17,115 nt of DNA from positions 1 through 17,115 of the forward strand of contig CAJOLM010000009.1 of the NCBI GenBank assembly GCA_905235355.1. The letters are read 5' to 3'. The stretch is from an uncultured Elusimicrobiales bacterium (GTDB lineage Bacteria; Elusimicrobiota; Elusimicrobia; Elusimicrobiales; Elusimicrobiaceae). Below the pieces are notes generated by a model, which was not told the DNA's origin, ran no database searches, and saw only the letters and a list, made by a program, of their open reading frames with translations. Shown piece after piece: positions 7,712 through 15,077 of this stretch (its first letter is position 1; the number at the start of each line of letters is the position of its first letter). Position numbers and translations under genes: made by a program.

Positions 7712-7723
7712 AGTTTCTTTTTT
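7687..7723 (+). terminator. Hairpin with T-rich tail (terminator-like, also the last repeat unit)
   Basis: ATCCCCGA (7687-7694) pairs perfectly with TCGGGGAT (7704-7711) across a 9-base loop, followed by AGTTTCTTTTTT. It could back up the terminator at 7454 or simply be part of the repeat cluster. The T tract follows the stem on the plus strand only. Confidence 0.4.
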
Positions 7724-7783
7724 GATAACAACTTCGCAGTGACCGAACAACAAAGAAGTAAGGGATTTTAGGAAGAAAAGAAA

Positions 7784-7856
7784 AGCTGCAGGTGGGGTTC
7801 AAACCCACGACCTTCCGCTTACAAGGCGGATGCTCTATCAGCTGAGCTACTGCAGC
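7784..7856 (-). tRNA. tRNA-Thr (anticodon UGU)
   Basis: Read on the minus strand, the 73 bases fold into a complete cloverleaf: acceptor stem GCTGCAG/CTGCAGC, D-arm GCTC...GAGC, anticodon stem TCCGC/GCGGA with loop CTTGTAA, and T-arm GTGGG-TTTGAAC-CCCAC. Anticodon TGT lies at 7821-7823 (complement) and reads ACA, hence threonine. The discriminator base is U. The 3' CCA is not encoded (TTTC follows), so it must be added enzymatically. Confidence 0.95.
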
Positions 7857-7868
7857 GTGCTTATTAGT

Positions 7869-7898
7869 ATCATATCAAATTTATAGCTATTTCTACAA
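7869..7898 (-). promoter_or_regulatory. Possible promoter of the tRNA-Thr gene
   Basis: On the minus strand TATGAT (complement of 7869-7874) has five of six -10 bases. It is preceded after 18 bases by TTGTAG (complement of 7893-7898), a weak -35. Transcription would begin about 6 bases before the mature tRNA end. Confidence 0.4.
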
Positions 7899-7946
7899 AT
7901 TGCACGTCTGACAGCCTGATTTGTTACAATAAATAAAGGAGCTATT

Positions 7947-9650
7947 ATGAAAAAATATATCCCTTTATTTCTCTTGTTATTTTCCGTAGTATGTGCACAC
8001 GCCGAAAGCTGCTCTGTCAAAACGGAGCTTCCGCTGCAGCTCATGGGCCAGGAACTCAAGCGCAGCTTTACGGTGCTTAAAAAACAAAACCCGCCCATTT
8101 ATTATTTGTCTTATACCTATAAAGAGGGGGAAAACTGGGGGCTGGAAATGTCTTTAGGCGGTGTGCAAGCGCAGTATCACACAGGCGTTTCTGTGGCAGA
8201 AGTGCAAGCGCGCGCGGGCAGCCCGGCACTGGATAATACGCGGGCTTTAAAAGGCGAGTGGCAAAATTTTAAAGTGGAAGGAATAGAAGGTGCGCCCGCC
8301 GTTTCGGCAGAAAATAGCAAAGCTTTCAAACGCGCTTGGTGGCGTGCTACGCAAAAAGCAGCCGAGCAAGCACAAAAAGATTTTAGCCGCGTGGCTGCCA
8401 ATGTGCGCACCATGTCACAGACCAAGGACCAATCGGCTGATTTTGCATTTCCGCCTGTCGTCGTGACGTATTGTCAAACGCAGGCTCCTGTAAGCGTAGA
8501 TTTAGAAAAAGTGAAAGCATTGTTGCAAGAAGCGTCTAAATTACCCGCCGGAAAAGCGTATGTGCTGGATAGCTCTTTTTCTTTTTCCGTGCAGCAAGGC
8601 CACCGCTATTTTGCCGACAGCCGCGGCACGCGTTTGAAAACGCCGTATGCCTATGTGCGGCTGATGTACTCGTTGAGCACGCGCGCCAAAGATGGCATGG
8701 AGCTGGAGCGTTTTAAAGATTACAATGTATTTTCTATGGATGAGCTTCCCTCTGAAAAACAGCTGATTGCGGACGTAAAACAATCACTGGCAGAACTGGA
8801 AGCGTTAAGCCAGGCCCCGGAAGGGGAGCCGTTTACCGCTCCTACCATTTTAAAGGGAAAGGCGGCTGCCGTATTTGTGCATGAAGTGCTGGGCCACCGC
8901 TTGGAAGGCCACCGCCAAAAAGATGACTCGGAAGGGCAAACCTTTACGGGCAAAACAGGCCGGCAGGTTATTTCTCCGCTGCTGACTATTGTAGACGACC
9001 CGACCTTGCGCAGTTTTCGCGGCAGCGCGCTGCGCGGCTATTACCTATATGATGATGAAGGCGTGGCGGCCCGCCCGGTTACGCTGATTGAAAACGGCGT
9101 GCTGAAAAACTTTTTAATGCCCAGCAGCCCAATTGCGGGTTTTAATGAGTCTAATGGTCATGGCCGCCGGGAAACCGGGGCCCGCGCCGTGGCGCGTATG
9201 GGCATTATGCGCACGACGGCTTCGCAAACGGTTTCGTATGAGGAGTTGGAAAAAATGCTGCTGGCGGAAATTAAGCACCAGGGAAAACCCTATGGCTTTA
9301 TCGTGGAAGATTTGGGTGGCGGATTTACCTACACAGGTACGTCTATGCCGCAGAGTTTTAAACTGCAAGCTAAAATGGTGTGGCGCGTTTATCCCGACGG
9401 ACGCAAAGAAGTCGTGCGCGGGCTGGATGTGGTGGGTACCCCGCTAGTCAGCTTTAATAAAGTAATAGCCGCGGCTAATGATGATGCGGTATTTGACGGC
9501 AGCTGCGGGGCGGAAAGCGGTTGGGTTCCGCAAACCAATATCGCGCCGAGCTTGCTGCTGGAATCTTTGGAAACAGAAAAGACGAAAAAAAGCGGCTATA
9601 AACCGCCGGTATTGCCTTCCCCGTTAACAGAGCAAGGAGACATAAAATGA
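7947..9650 (+). CDS. Exported TldD-type zinc metallopeptidase
   Basis: Protein of 567 residues of the TldD/PmbA (TldE) family (PF01523). Cytoplasmic TldD/TldE of E. coli forms a closed heterodimer that trims peptides such as pro-microcin B17 and CcdA. Here the active subunit's motif HEVLGH (HExxxH; His312, Glu313, His317) is present. So is the later GHGRRE segment (404-409) and the C-terminal Cys520 in DGSCGAESGW, which matches the cysteine that is the third zinc ligand of TldD. Unlike TldD, it starts with MKKYIPLFLLLFSVVCAHAES, a typical signal peptide (probable cut after AHA, 19), and has an extended N-terminal region, so it should act in the periplasm. The ATG has AAGGAG 5 bases upstream. 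It overlaps the next gene by four bases (ATGA), pointing to an obligate partner. The substrate is unknown. Confidence 0.88.
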   Translation: MKKYIPLFLLLFSVVCAHAESCSVKTELPLQLMGQELKRSFTVLKKQNPPIYYLSYTYKEGENWGLEMSLGGVQAQYHTGVSVAEVQARAGSPALDNTRALKGEWQNFKVEGIEGAPAVSAENSKAFKRAWWRATQKAAEQAQKDFSRVAANVRTMSQTKDQSADFAFPPVVVTYCQTQAPVSVDLEKVKALLQEASKLPAGKAYVLDSSFSFSVQQGHRYFADSRGTRLKTPYAYVRLMYSLSTRAKDGMELERFKDYNVFSMDELPSEKQLIADVKQSLAELEALSQAPEGEPFTAPTILKGKAAAVFVHEVLGHRLEGHRQKDDSEGQTFTGKTGRQVISPLLTIVDDPTLRSFRGSALRGYYLYDDEGVAARPVTLIENGVLKNFLMPSSPIAGFNESNGHGRRETGARAVARMGIMRTTASQTVSYEELEKMLLAEIKHQGKPYGFIVEDLGGGFTYTGTSMPQSFKLQAKMVWRVYPDGRKEVVRGLDVVGTPLVSFNKVIAAANDDAVFDGSCGAESGWVPQTNIAPSLLLESLETEKTKKSGYKPPVLPSPLTEQGDIK

Positions 9651-11281
9651 AAAACTTATTTTTCCTATTACTGATGTGCGTTGCCATGGGCGTGCAGGCG
9701 GAAACCTTGCCGGATAATATTTATTTCCGCGCCATGCAAGATGAAATGAACCGCAGCAAAAAAGAATTGCGCGTCAAAGGCAGCGCGAAGCCTTTTTATA
9801 TTGCATACCGTGTGCGGCGGCCCAGCCCTTCGCAGGAAATTGCGGCGGATTTGGGGCAGTTGTTTCCTCTGCAAGAGGAAAATAAATTTACCGGGGTGGG
9901 TATATCGGTATATATTTATGCGGGCGATAAACAGAATAACAGTTCCGGCTATGAAGATGACTATTATGCCCGCACCGTGCTGGCCGGACGAACAGGGGAT
10001 AGTTATGAGTCGGTACGGGACGCCTTATGGCAGCTGACAGATTTAGAATATGTCAAAGCTTCTAACGTGGCGGAGAAAAAAGAAGCTTATAAACGGCGCA
10101 AAAATGTTACCCAAGAGCCGGCTGATTTCTCGCGCGCGCCGCAGGGAAAATATGTGGAAGAAATAGCTGCTCTTTCGCCGCGCGCGGTAGCGCAATATGC
10201 ACCGCTACTGCAAGCACTGTCTAATCAAACCGCGGCGTACCCTTATTTAGAGCAGTATCAAATTGCGGTACGTCAAGGGCAGACGGAAGAATATTTTTTA
10301 GACAGTGAGGGTGACTTTTACCAGTTAGCCATTCCCACTAGCCAGGTTACTTTTCAAGCCAAATGGCACACGAAAGACGGGTATAGTGAGGGAGCATCCG
10401 TTAGCTTTCCACTTCCCTCAGAAAATGAGGAGAATTTTATCCGCGAACGTGCGGCGCAATTTTTGCAGCAGATGCAACGCAGCCGCCAGGCAGTCAAGGG
10501 CGCGCCGTATTTAGGCCCGGTGTTGCTGATGCCGCAGGCTGCCGGGGGCTATTTAAACCAGTTTTTTGTGCGTAATGTCCGCCATGCAAAACCGCTTTTG
10601 TCTGCGGTGCACGATACAGATGCGTCATCAGGACGCTTTCGCGATAAAATGGGTATGCGGGTCATCAGCCCTATTTTTGATGTGTTTGACCGCCCGTTAC
10701 TTCGGCAATATCAGGGTAAACCGCTGCTGGGTTTTATGCCCGTGGACGGCGAAGGGGTAGCCGCGCAAGAGTTGCAGTTAGTATCGGGTGGAAAATTAAA
10801 AGCCTTGCCGTCTTCGCGCAGCTTAGTGCCCGGACAAAAGCAAAGCAACGGGCATGGGCGTATGGGCAATCAATATCCGCGTCCGACGGTTACCAATGTA
10901 TTTTTTGAGCCTACAAATCCGCTGCCAACGGACCAATTAGAAAGCGAATTACTGACGCGCTGCCGGGAACAGGAATTGGAATATTGTTATATTTTCCATG
11001 TATTTCCCGGACAGGCTGGAGCTGACAAATTGGCTACTGCGGAGCGTATTTATACCCAAGACGGTCACAAAGAGCCGGTATATGGCCTGGAGTGGACAGA
11101 AGTTGCCAGCGGCAGTTTGCGGGATATTTGGGCCGCGGGAGCAGAGAAGGAAGTATTTAATAGCGTAGAGAACGGAGTCCCGGTATCTGTAGTGGCACCT
11201 GCATTGCTGATAGATAATGTGGAATTGATGGTGACACAAAAGCAACCGGACCAAAAGCCTTTTTTACCCTTACCAAACTAA
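9647..11281 (+). CDS. Exported TldE-type partner, zinc site lost
   Basis: Protein of 544 residues with the same overall plan as its upstream neighbour: signal peptide (MKNLFFLLLMCVAMGVQA, probable cut after 18), FLDSEGDFYQL strand region (about 217-227), and the SNGHGRMG segment (400-407) matching NGHGRRE of the neighbour. In the place of HExxxH it has LMPQAAGGYLNQ (294-305), and its C-terminal VENGVPVSVVAPALLID has no cysteine, so the zinc ligands are missing. This is the situation of TldE/PmbA, the non-catalytic half of the TldD/TldE heterodimer. The four-base overlap with the TldD-like gene supports equal production and complex formation in the periplasm. The function is inferred by analogy with the cytoplasmic pair. 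Confidence 0.8.
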   Translation: MKNLFFLLLMCVAMGVQAETLPDNIYFRAMQDEMNRSKKELRVKGSAKPFYIAYRVRRPSPSQEIAADLGQLFPLQEENKFTGVGISVYIYAGDKQNNSSGYEDDYYARTVLAGRTGDSYESVRDALWQLTDLEYVKASNVAEKKEAYKRRKNVTQEPADFSRAPQGKYVEEIAALSPRAVAQYAPLLQALSNQTAAYPYLEQYQIAVRQGQTEEYFLDSEGDFYQLAIPTSQVTFQAKWHTKDGYSEGASVSFPLPSENEENFIRERAAQFLQQMQRSRQAVKGAPYLGPVLLMPQAAGGYLNQFFVRNVRHAKPLLSAVHDTDASSGRFRDKMGMRVISPIFDVFDRPLLRQYQGKPLLGFMPVDGEGVAAQELQLVSGGKLKALPSSRSLVPGQKQSNGHGRMGNQYPRPTVTNVFFEPTNPLPTDQLESELLTRCREQELEYCYIFHVFPGQAGADKLATAERIYTQDGHKEPVYGLEWTEVASGSLRDIWAAGAEKEVFNSVENGVPVSVVAPALLIDNVELMVTQKQPDQKPFLPLPN

Positions 11282-11287
11282 AGCGTC

Positions 11288-11316
11288 TTGACGGAGAGGG
11301 TTGTTTTTGATACATT
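11288..11316 (+). promoter_or_regulatory. Possible promoter for the pilin-like genes
   Basis: TTGACG (11288-11293), a 17-base spacer and TACATT (11311-11316) lie between the TldE-like stop (11281) and the pilin ATG (11342). The -35 matches five of six bases and the -10 four of six. The start point would be near 11323, next to AAGGA (11323-11327). Confidence 0.4.
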
Positions 11317-11341
11317 TAAAGTAAGGAATGGATAACAGTGT

Positions 11342-11788
11342 ATGACTTACAGAGAAAAAAAAGGTTTTACTTTAGCCGAGTTGTTAATTATAGTGGTTAT
11401 TATCGGGGTAATGGCAGCTGTGGCTGTACCTAAATACCGTCGGGTTTTAGAAACAAATAAGACCATGGAAGCCGAAAAAGTGTTGACAACTATTCGAGGA
11501 ACACAAGAGCAACGGTGTATGCTGGGTAAAGCTTATTTAACCGAGGCATCAGATGTGTCTTTGCTGCAGGATGCCCAGTTAAGCAAGCATTTTTCTTATA
11601 CCTTGTGGAAAACGGCTAGCCGTGCCGGCGCAACCGCCACCCGTTCCGATGGGACGTATGAGTATGCTTTAAAGATTTTGTCTTATAAAGACGGACGGAT
11701 TTGTTGTGAAGGGGATTATTGCAGTAATTTAAACCGTAATTATCCGTCGTGCAGCAATTTGATTACAGGAACAGATGAGTGTCTATAA
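11342..11788 (+). CDS. Type IV pilin-like protein (cysteine-rich)
   Basis: Protein of 148 residues with a class III (prepilin) signal: leader MTYREKKG, then FTLAELLIIVVIIGVMAAVAVPKY. Cleavage after Gly8 would give mature Phe1 with Glu5 (Glu13 of the precursor) and the long hydrophobic helix of type IV pilins and type II secretion pseudopilins. The rest is a small globular domain with six cysteines (59, 121, 122, 127, 137, 147); the ICCEGDYC cluster near the end recalls pilin-like families that are abundant in Elusimicrobium. Such proteins assemble into a pilus, a pseudopilus or a minor tip component. No assembly genes (pilB, pilC, pilD, pilQ) are in this window, so they must lie elsewhere. 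AAGGA is 14 bases before the ATG, an unusually long gap; the upstream in-frame stop leaves no earlier start. Confidence 0.88.
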   Translation: MTYREKKGFTLAELLIIVVIIGVMAAVAVPKYRRVLETNKTMEAEKVLTTIRGTQEQRCMLGKAYLTEASDVSLLQDAQLSKHFSYTLWKTASRAGATATRSDGTYEYALKILSYKDGRICCEGDYCSNLNRNYPSCSNLITGTDECL

Positions 11789-11804
11789 AGGAATTGTAAA
11801 TTGT

Positions 11805-12227
11805 ATGAATCAGCGCGGTATTTTGCATAAGGTTATGCTGTTTATTATTTTGATTCTTGGATTTGGCTTGGCGTTAAGCTTGCCCGCTTTCAAACGGCAC
11901 CAGGACCAGCGTCATGCGCGTCAGACCTTGCAAATTGTAAAAGATATCGGAGCCGCCGAGCAAGACTTTTATGCGCAAAATGGTTTTTATACGGCAGATT
12001 TTTCGCAGTTTGCTCCAAAATCGTGTAAACAGCAAGTGCAGGAAGGGCAAAGTGTATTGGTATGTGCAGGTTATAATATCAGCCTGAACGAAGCAAATAT
12101 CTTGCAAGCGGCCAGTACAAAATATTCGCAATGGTTTGTGATAACTTTAGACAACGGTACGCTCTCTTGCGAATATGAAAACGATAATTTAGTTGGTCAG
12201 CAGTTGTGTCGGGCTGTTCATTTATAA
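11805..12227 (+). CDS. Degenerate pilin-like protein
   Basis: Protein of 140 residues with the layout of a small pilin: short charged leader MNQRG, hydrophobic helix (9-27, ending SLPAF), then the charged helix KRHQDQRHARQTLQIVKDI, then QDFYAQNGFYTADFSQFAP, much like the start of the globular part of many pilins. The expected GFTLxE signature is absent: after Gly5 it reads ILHKV, so the +5 glutamate is replaced by Val and a Lys sits inside the normally hydrophobic run. Four cysteines (74, 87, 122, 135) may form two disulfides. The chosen ATG has AAGGAA at 11788-11793; an in-frame ATG at 11775 overlaps the pilin gene and would add ten residues. It may be a non-canonical minor pilin, or a pilin-derived inner-membrane-anchored protein. 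Confidence 0.7.
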   Translation: MNQRGILHKVMLFIILILGFGLALSLPAFKRHQDQRHARQTLQIVKDIGAAEQDFYAQNGFYTADFSQFAPKSCKQQVQEGQSVLVCAGYNISLNEANILQAASTKYSQWFVITLDNGTLSCEYENDNLVGQQLCRAVHL

Positions 12228-12236
12228 AAATAAATA

Positions 12237-12242
12237 AAGGAG
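12237..12242 (+). promoter_or_regulatory. Ribosome binding site deciding the LpoB-like start
   Basis: AAGGAG lies directly against an ATG at 12243 but 6 bases before the ATG at 12249. Normal spacing therefore selects 12249, which also gives the clean lipoprotein start MKKVWFS. Confidence 0.6.
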
Positions 12243-12248
12243 ATGCAC

Positions 12249-12839
12249 ATGAAAAAAGTATGGTTTAGTCTACTTATTTTGCCGTTGTTGTTTGCGTGCG
12301 GTACCAAGGTACAGCGTATGAACTCAACGGAAATCAAAGATGTCAGCGGTCGTTGGAACGATACGGATTCCCAAATGGTCGCTTCTGAGATGATCAACGA
12401 TTGTCTGAACTCCGGCTGGTACAATAAAACCGTAGCCAAGCTGGGTAAAGAGCCAACCGTAATCGTCGGGACCGTTACCAATAGCAGCATGGAACACATC
12501 AACACGGATACGTTTGTAGAAGAGATGCAGCGTGCGTTAATTAATTCCGGCAAGGTGGATTTTGTAGCCAGCAAAAACGAACGTGGCGAATTGCGCCAAG
12601 AACGCTTGGAGCAAGATGAATTTGCTTCCGAAGAAACCCGCAAAGCGTTTGGACGGGAAATCGGAGCTGATTTCATGCTCTCGGGTGTGCTCAATTCTAT
12701 TGTAGATTCCGAGAATAAAAAAGCCGTTGTGTTCTATCAAGTGAACATGAAACTGATTAACTTGGAAACCAATCAAATCGTTTGGAACGGCCAAAAGCAA
12801 ATTAAAAAATACGTTACCCGCAGCAAAACAAGCTGGTAA
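12249..12839 (+). CDS. LpoB-like lipoprotein (penicillin-binding protein activator family)
   Basis: Lipoprotein of 196 residues: signal MKKVWFSLLILPLLFAC, lipidated Cys17. It matches the LpoB family (PF13036), which in E. coli spans from the outer membrane to activate the peptidoglycan synthase PBP1b. Visible family features are VSGRWNDTDSQMVASEMI (32-49), the IVGTVTN strand, the GREIGADFMLSGVLNSI helix-strand unit (about 135-151) and a final strand ending NQIVWNGQKQIKK. It is the first of three lipoprotein genes; as I recall, LpoB-, COG3014- and LPP20-type genes cluster in other bacteria too. Whether this copy activates a penicillin-binding protein is untested: the fold is shared with TolB/CsgG-type proteins. 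Preceded by AAGGAG, 21 bases after the pilin-like gene. Confidence 0.8.
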   Translation: MKKVWFSLLILPLLFACGTKVQRMNSTEIKDVSGRWNDTDSQMVASEMINDCLNSGWYNKTVAKLGKEPTVIVGTVTNSSMEHINTDTFVEEMQRALINSGKVDFVASKNERGELRQERLEQDEFASEETRKAFGREIGADFMLSGVLNSIVDSENKKAVVFYQVNMKLINLETNQIVWNGQKQIKKYVTRSKTSW

Positions 12840-12844
12840 TTTTT

Positions 12845-14122
12845 ATGAAGGCGCGTTGGTTTACACTTCTGACAGTTATTTTATGCTGCTCAGCGTGCAG
12901 CGCGCCTTCTTTGCGTCATAAAAAAGATGTCAACAAATTGCTTGCCAACAAGGACTATACGGCTGCCGTTGCTAAAATAGAATCCGGTAAAAACAAAGAA
13001 TATAGCCGCCGCGACCGGGTGCTCTATTATTTAGATAGTGGGGCGGTACTTCACGATGCAGAACAATATAAAGAAAGTGACCAGCGTCTTTCACAGGCAC
13101 AAGACCGCATAGAAGAATTGTTTACCCAAAGTGTCTCTGCTCATACTGCCCAGTTTTTAGTTAATGATTTGACCGTATCTTATGTGCCGGCTGATTATGA
13201 AAAAGCCCTTACCTATTACTACCGGGCGATGAATTTTTTGGCGCAGCATAATATTTCAGATGCCCTGGTGGAAGCTAACCGCGCAGTATACTTTTTGGAT
13301 CAATTGCGTGGCAGTACCGGAAAAGATAATGCATTTGTGCAATATTTTATGAGCCTGGTGTTTGAGTCGGCCGGACGCTTAGATGATGCGCGTATTGCGC
13401 GTGCTCGGGCGGAGCAAGCCTTTGGCACTGCGCCAGCATTTCCAAAACCCGTAGCCGGTTGGGGAGAAGTGGTCCTGGTACATAGTAATGGGGTTGTACC
13501 CCTCAAAAAAACGGCGACTTTTCAACTAGCTTGGGGCCATGTGTTGGGTTATATTAACACCCATCAGGAAAATACTTCTAATGTAAGTCCGCAAGTGCGT
13601 AACGCTATTTATGCCGGCGCATTAGGCAATTCTATCACAGTGGCTTATCCGGTGCTTGAGGATCAGCCGTATGCAATTGCTGCCTCTGAAGTGGTGACCG
13701 CGCAGGGCCAGGTGTATAACACGCAACTATTGGGCAATGTGGCCGACGAGGCCAAACAAGAACTGAAGGATAAGCAAACAGGTACCCTGATGCGGGCGGC
13801 ATTGCGGGCCGCGGCCAAGCGAGTGGCTGCGGTACAGACCAAGAACACCGTGAGTAAACAATCCAATAGTTCCGGTTGGGGAGATGCCGCAGAGATGTTT
13901 GTCAGTTTTTTAGGTGCGTTAACGGAAAAAGCAGATACCCGCCAATGGTTTACTTTGCCGGCGCAGCTGCGTGTGACGCGTTTCTATGTGCCACCGGGGG
14001 AGCAAGATATTACGCTGCGTTTTAAAAACAGATTTGGTAAGATAATAGAGACATATACCTTTGAAAAAGTGCCGGTAACGGCTGGCGGTCGCGTGTATTT
14101 GCATCACCGTACCGCCAAATAA
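12845..14122 (+). CDS. COG3014-type lipoprotein with TPR-like helices
   Basis: Protein of 425 residues. The signal sequence MKARWFTLLTVILCCSAC gives a probable lipidated Cys18, with Cys rather than Leu at -3. Residues about 30-190 are helical and TPR-like: ANKDYTAAVAKIES, YLDSGAVLHDAEQYKESDQRL, and YEKALTYYYRAMNFLA followed by DALVEANRAV. The C-terminal part contains ADTRQWFTLPAQLRVTRFYVPPG (373-395), typical of the uncharacterised COG3014 family. It starts 5 bases after the LpoB-like stop with no Shine-Dalgarno, so coupling is likely. The family has no established activity; the arrangement suggests a periplasmic or outer-membrane complex with its two lipoprotein neighbours. Confidence 0.75.
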   Translation: MKARWFTLLTVILCCSACSAPSLRHKKDVNKLLANKDYTAAVAKIESGKNKEYSRRDRVLYYLDSGAVLHDAEQYKESDQRLSQAQDRIEELFTQSVSAHTAQFLVNDLTVSYVPADYEKALTYYYRAMNFLAQHNISDALVEANRAVYFLDQLRGSTGKDNAFVQYFMSLVFESAGRLDDARIARARAEQAFGTAPAFPKPVAGWGEVVLVHSNGVVPLKKTATFQLAWGHVLGYINTHQENTSNVSPQVRNAIYAGALGNSITVAYPVLEDQPYAIAASEVVTAQGQVYNTQLLGNVADEAKQELKDKQTGTLMRAALRAAAKRVAAVQTKNTVSKQSNSSGWGDAAEMFVSFLGALTEKADTRQWFTLPAQLRVTRFYVPPGEQDITLRFKNRFGKIIETYTFEKVPVTAGGRVYLHHRTAK

Positions 14123-14131
14123 GGAGAGAAC

Positions 14132-15070
14132 ATGAAAAAATGGTTTATATTAGTATGTGCAGCTGGGTTATGTGCATGCGCTGGGGTAAATAAAAATACC
14201 ATCAGCTATCAAATGAGTAAATACGACCAACATACTTATTATGTGGTCGCAGGTGAAGGGGCCGATAAAGAAACAGCGTCAGCAGATGCTTTGTCCAATA
14301 TGAAAAAAGCATTGGAACAAGCTGTGCCGGACGCGAAGGGATTTTCCCAAATTGATGATATTGTAGCCAATGCCAAAATTGGCAAAGTATGGCGTGACAA
14401 AAGCAGCAAAGACCAAAAACGTTATTTTGCTTTAGCCGTCTTAAAACGTCAAACTGGGGAAAAAGTATTAGAGCCTTCTATGAATGAATTGGACGCACGT
14501 TTGGGGGCATTAGCTACCCAGTTGCAAGCTACCGAAGATAAATTTGCCGGGTTGCGTGCCGCGTTTGCTATGCAGCCACTTATTGTCAAACGCAATATTC
14601 TGCAGGATTTGTATATCTTCGTGAGCGAGGATCACCAGGGCTATGAAACCGAGCGTTTTAATCAATACAAAAAACTGTACAATGACCGCTTGGCTGCTGT
14701 TAAAGTCGCTGTAATATTGCGCGGGGAAGAAAGCCATGTATTGCTTTCGCGTGTGACAGATGCCATGAATCAAATGGGCTTAAGTGCTGTGGATGCGAAC
14801 GACCCCTCGGCGGTATTGTCTGTAGAGGTAGATGCGCAAGTAGACGGTTATGGTTCTGACCGGGTCAAAGGGCTTGAATGGGCCGCCACTAGTGCGGCTG
14901 TAAGTTTGCGTGATTTGCAAGCAGGTGCGACGTTTGCACGCTTGAATGTCTATGACCGGGCAGGCACGAGCCGCAAAGCCGATTCCTTGCGCAAAAGCAT
15001 GGAAGGTATCGGTGATAAATCGTCTGTGGAAATCATTAAACGCTTGACGGATTATCTGAAAACAAAATAG
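14132..15070 (+). CDS. LPP20-like lipoprotein
   Basis: Protein of 312 residues with lipobox LCAC (Cys16). Residues about 34-107 resemble LPP20 lipoproteins (PF02169): YYVVAGEGADKETASADAL followed by a helix, and later KRYFALAVLKR. The second half (about 195-305) has VILRGEESHVLLSRVTDAM and AVLSVEVDAQVDGYG, alternating strands and helices like the small alpha/beta domains of the LpoB/TolB type; this second resemblance is weak. AAGGAG overlaps the previous stop codon and is 5 bases from the ATG. It is the third member of the lipoprotein trio. The cellular role is unknown. Confidence 0.65.
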   Translation: MKKWFILVCAAGLCACAGVNKNTISYQMSKYDQHTYYVVAGEGADKETASADALSNMKKALEQAVPDAKGFSQIDDIVANAKIGKVWRDKSSKDQKRYFALAVLKRQTGEKVLEPSMNELDARLGALATQLQATEDKFAGLRAAFAMQPLIVKRNILQDLYIFVSEDHQGYETERFNQYKKLYNDRLAAVKVAVILRGEESHVLLSRVTDAMNQMGLSAVDANDPSAVLSVEVDAQVDGYGSDRVKGLEWAATSAAVSLRDLQAGATFARLNVYDRAGTSRKADSLRKSMEGIGDKSSVEIIKRLTDYLKTK

Positions 15071-15077
15071 GCATACT

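Noticed and set aside
7446..7742. A 98-codon plus-strand open frame after the barrel gene
   Set aside because: It runs through the terminator and the palindromic repeats, has no ribosome site, and its translation is low-complexity repeat sequence. It is not a gene.
7757..7856. tRNA gene as an integration (att) site
   Set aside because: No integrase gene or duplicated tRNA 3' end is visible in the window, so there is no support for an integrated element.
7900..7930. TTGCAC / TACAAT as promoter for the TldD-like gene
   Set aside because: The spacer is 19 bases and the start point would fall inside the ribosome site (7936-7941), so it is not convincing as the functional promoter.
9133..9447. 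A 104-codon frame on the same strand as the TldD-like gene
   Set aside because: It is a shadow in another frame of the conserved TldD-like domain, with implausible composition.
11775..11804. Earlier ATG for the second pilin-like gene
   Set aside because: It would overlap the pilin gene by 14 bases and put ten extra residues before a pilin-like short leader. ATG 11805 with AAGGAA upstream is preferred, though not proven.
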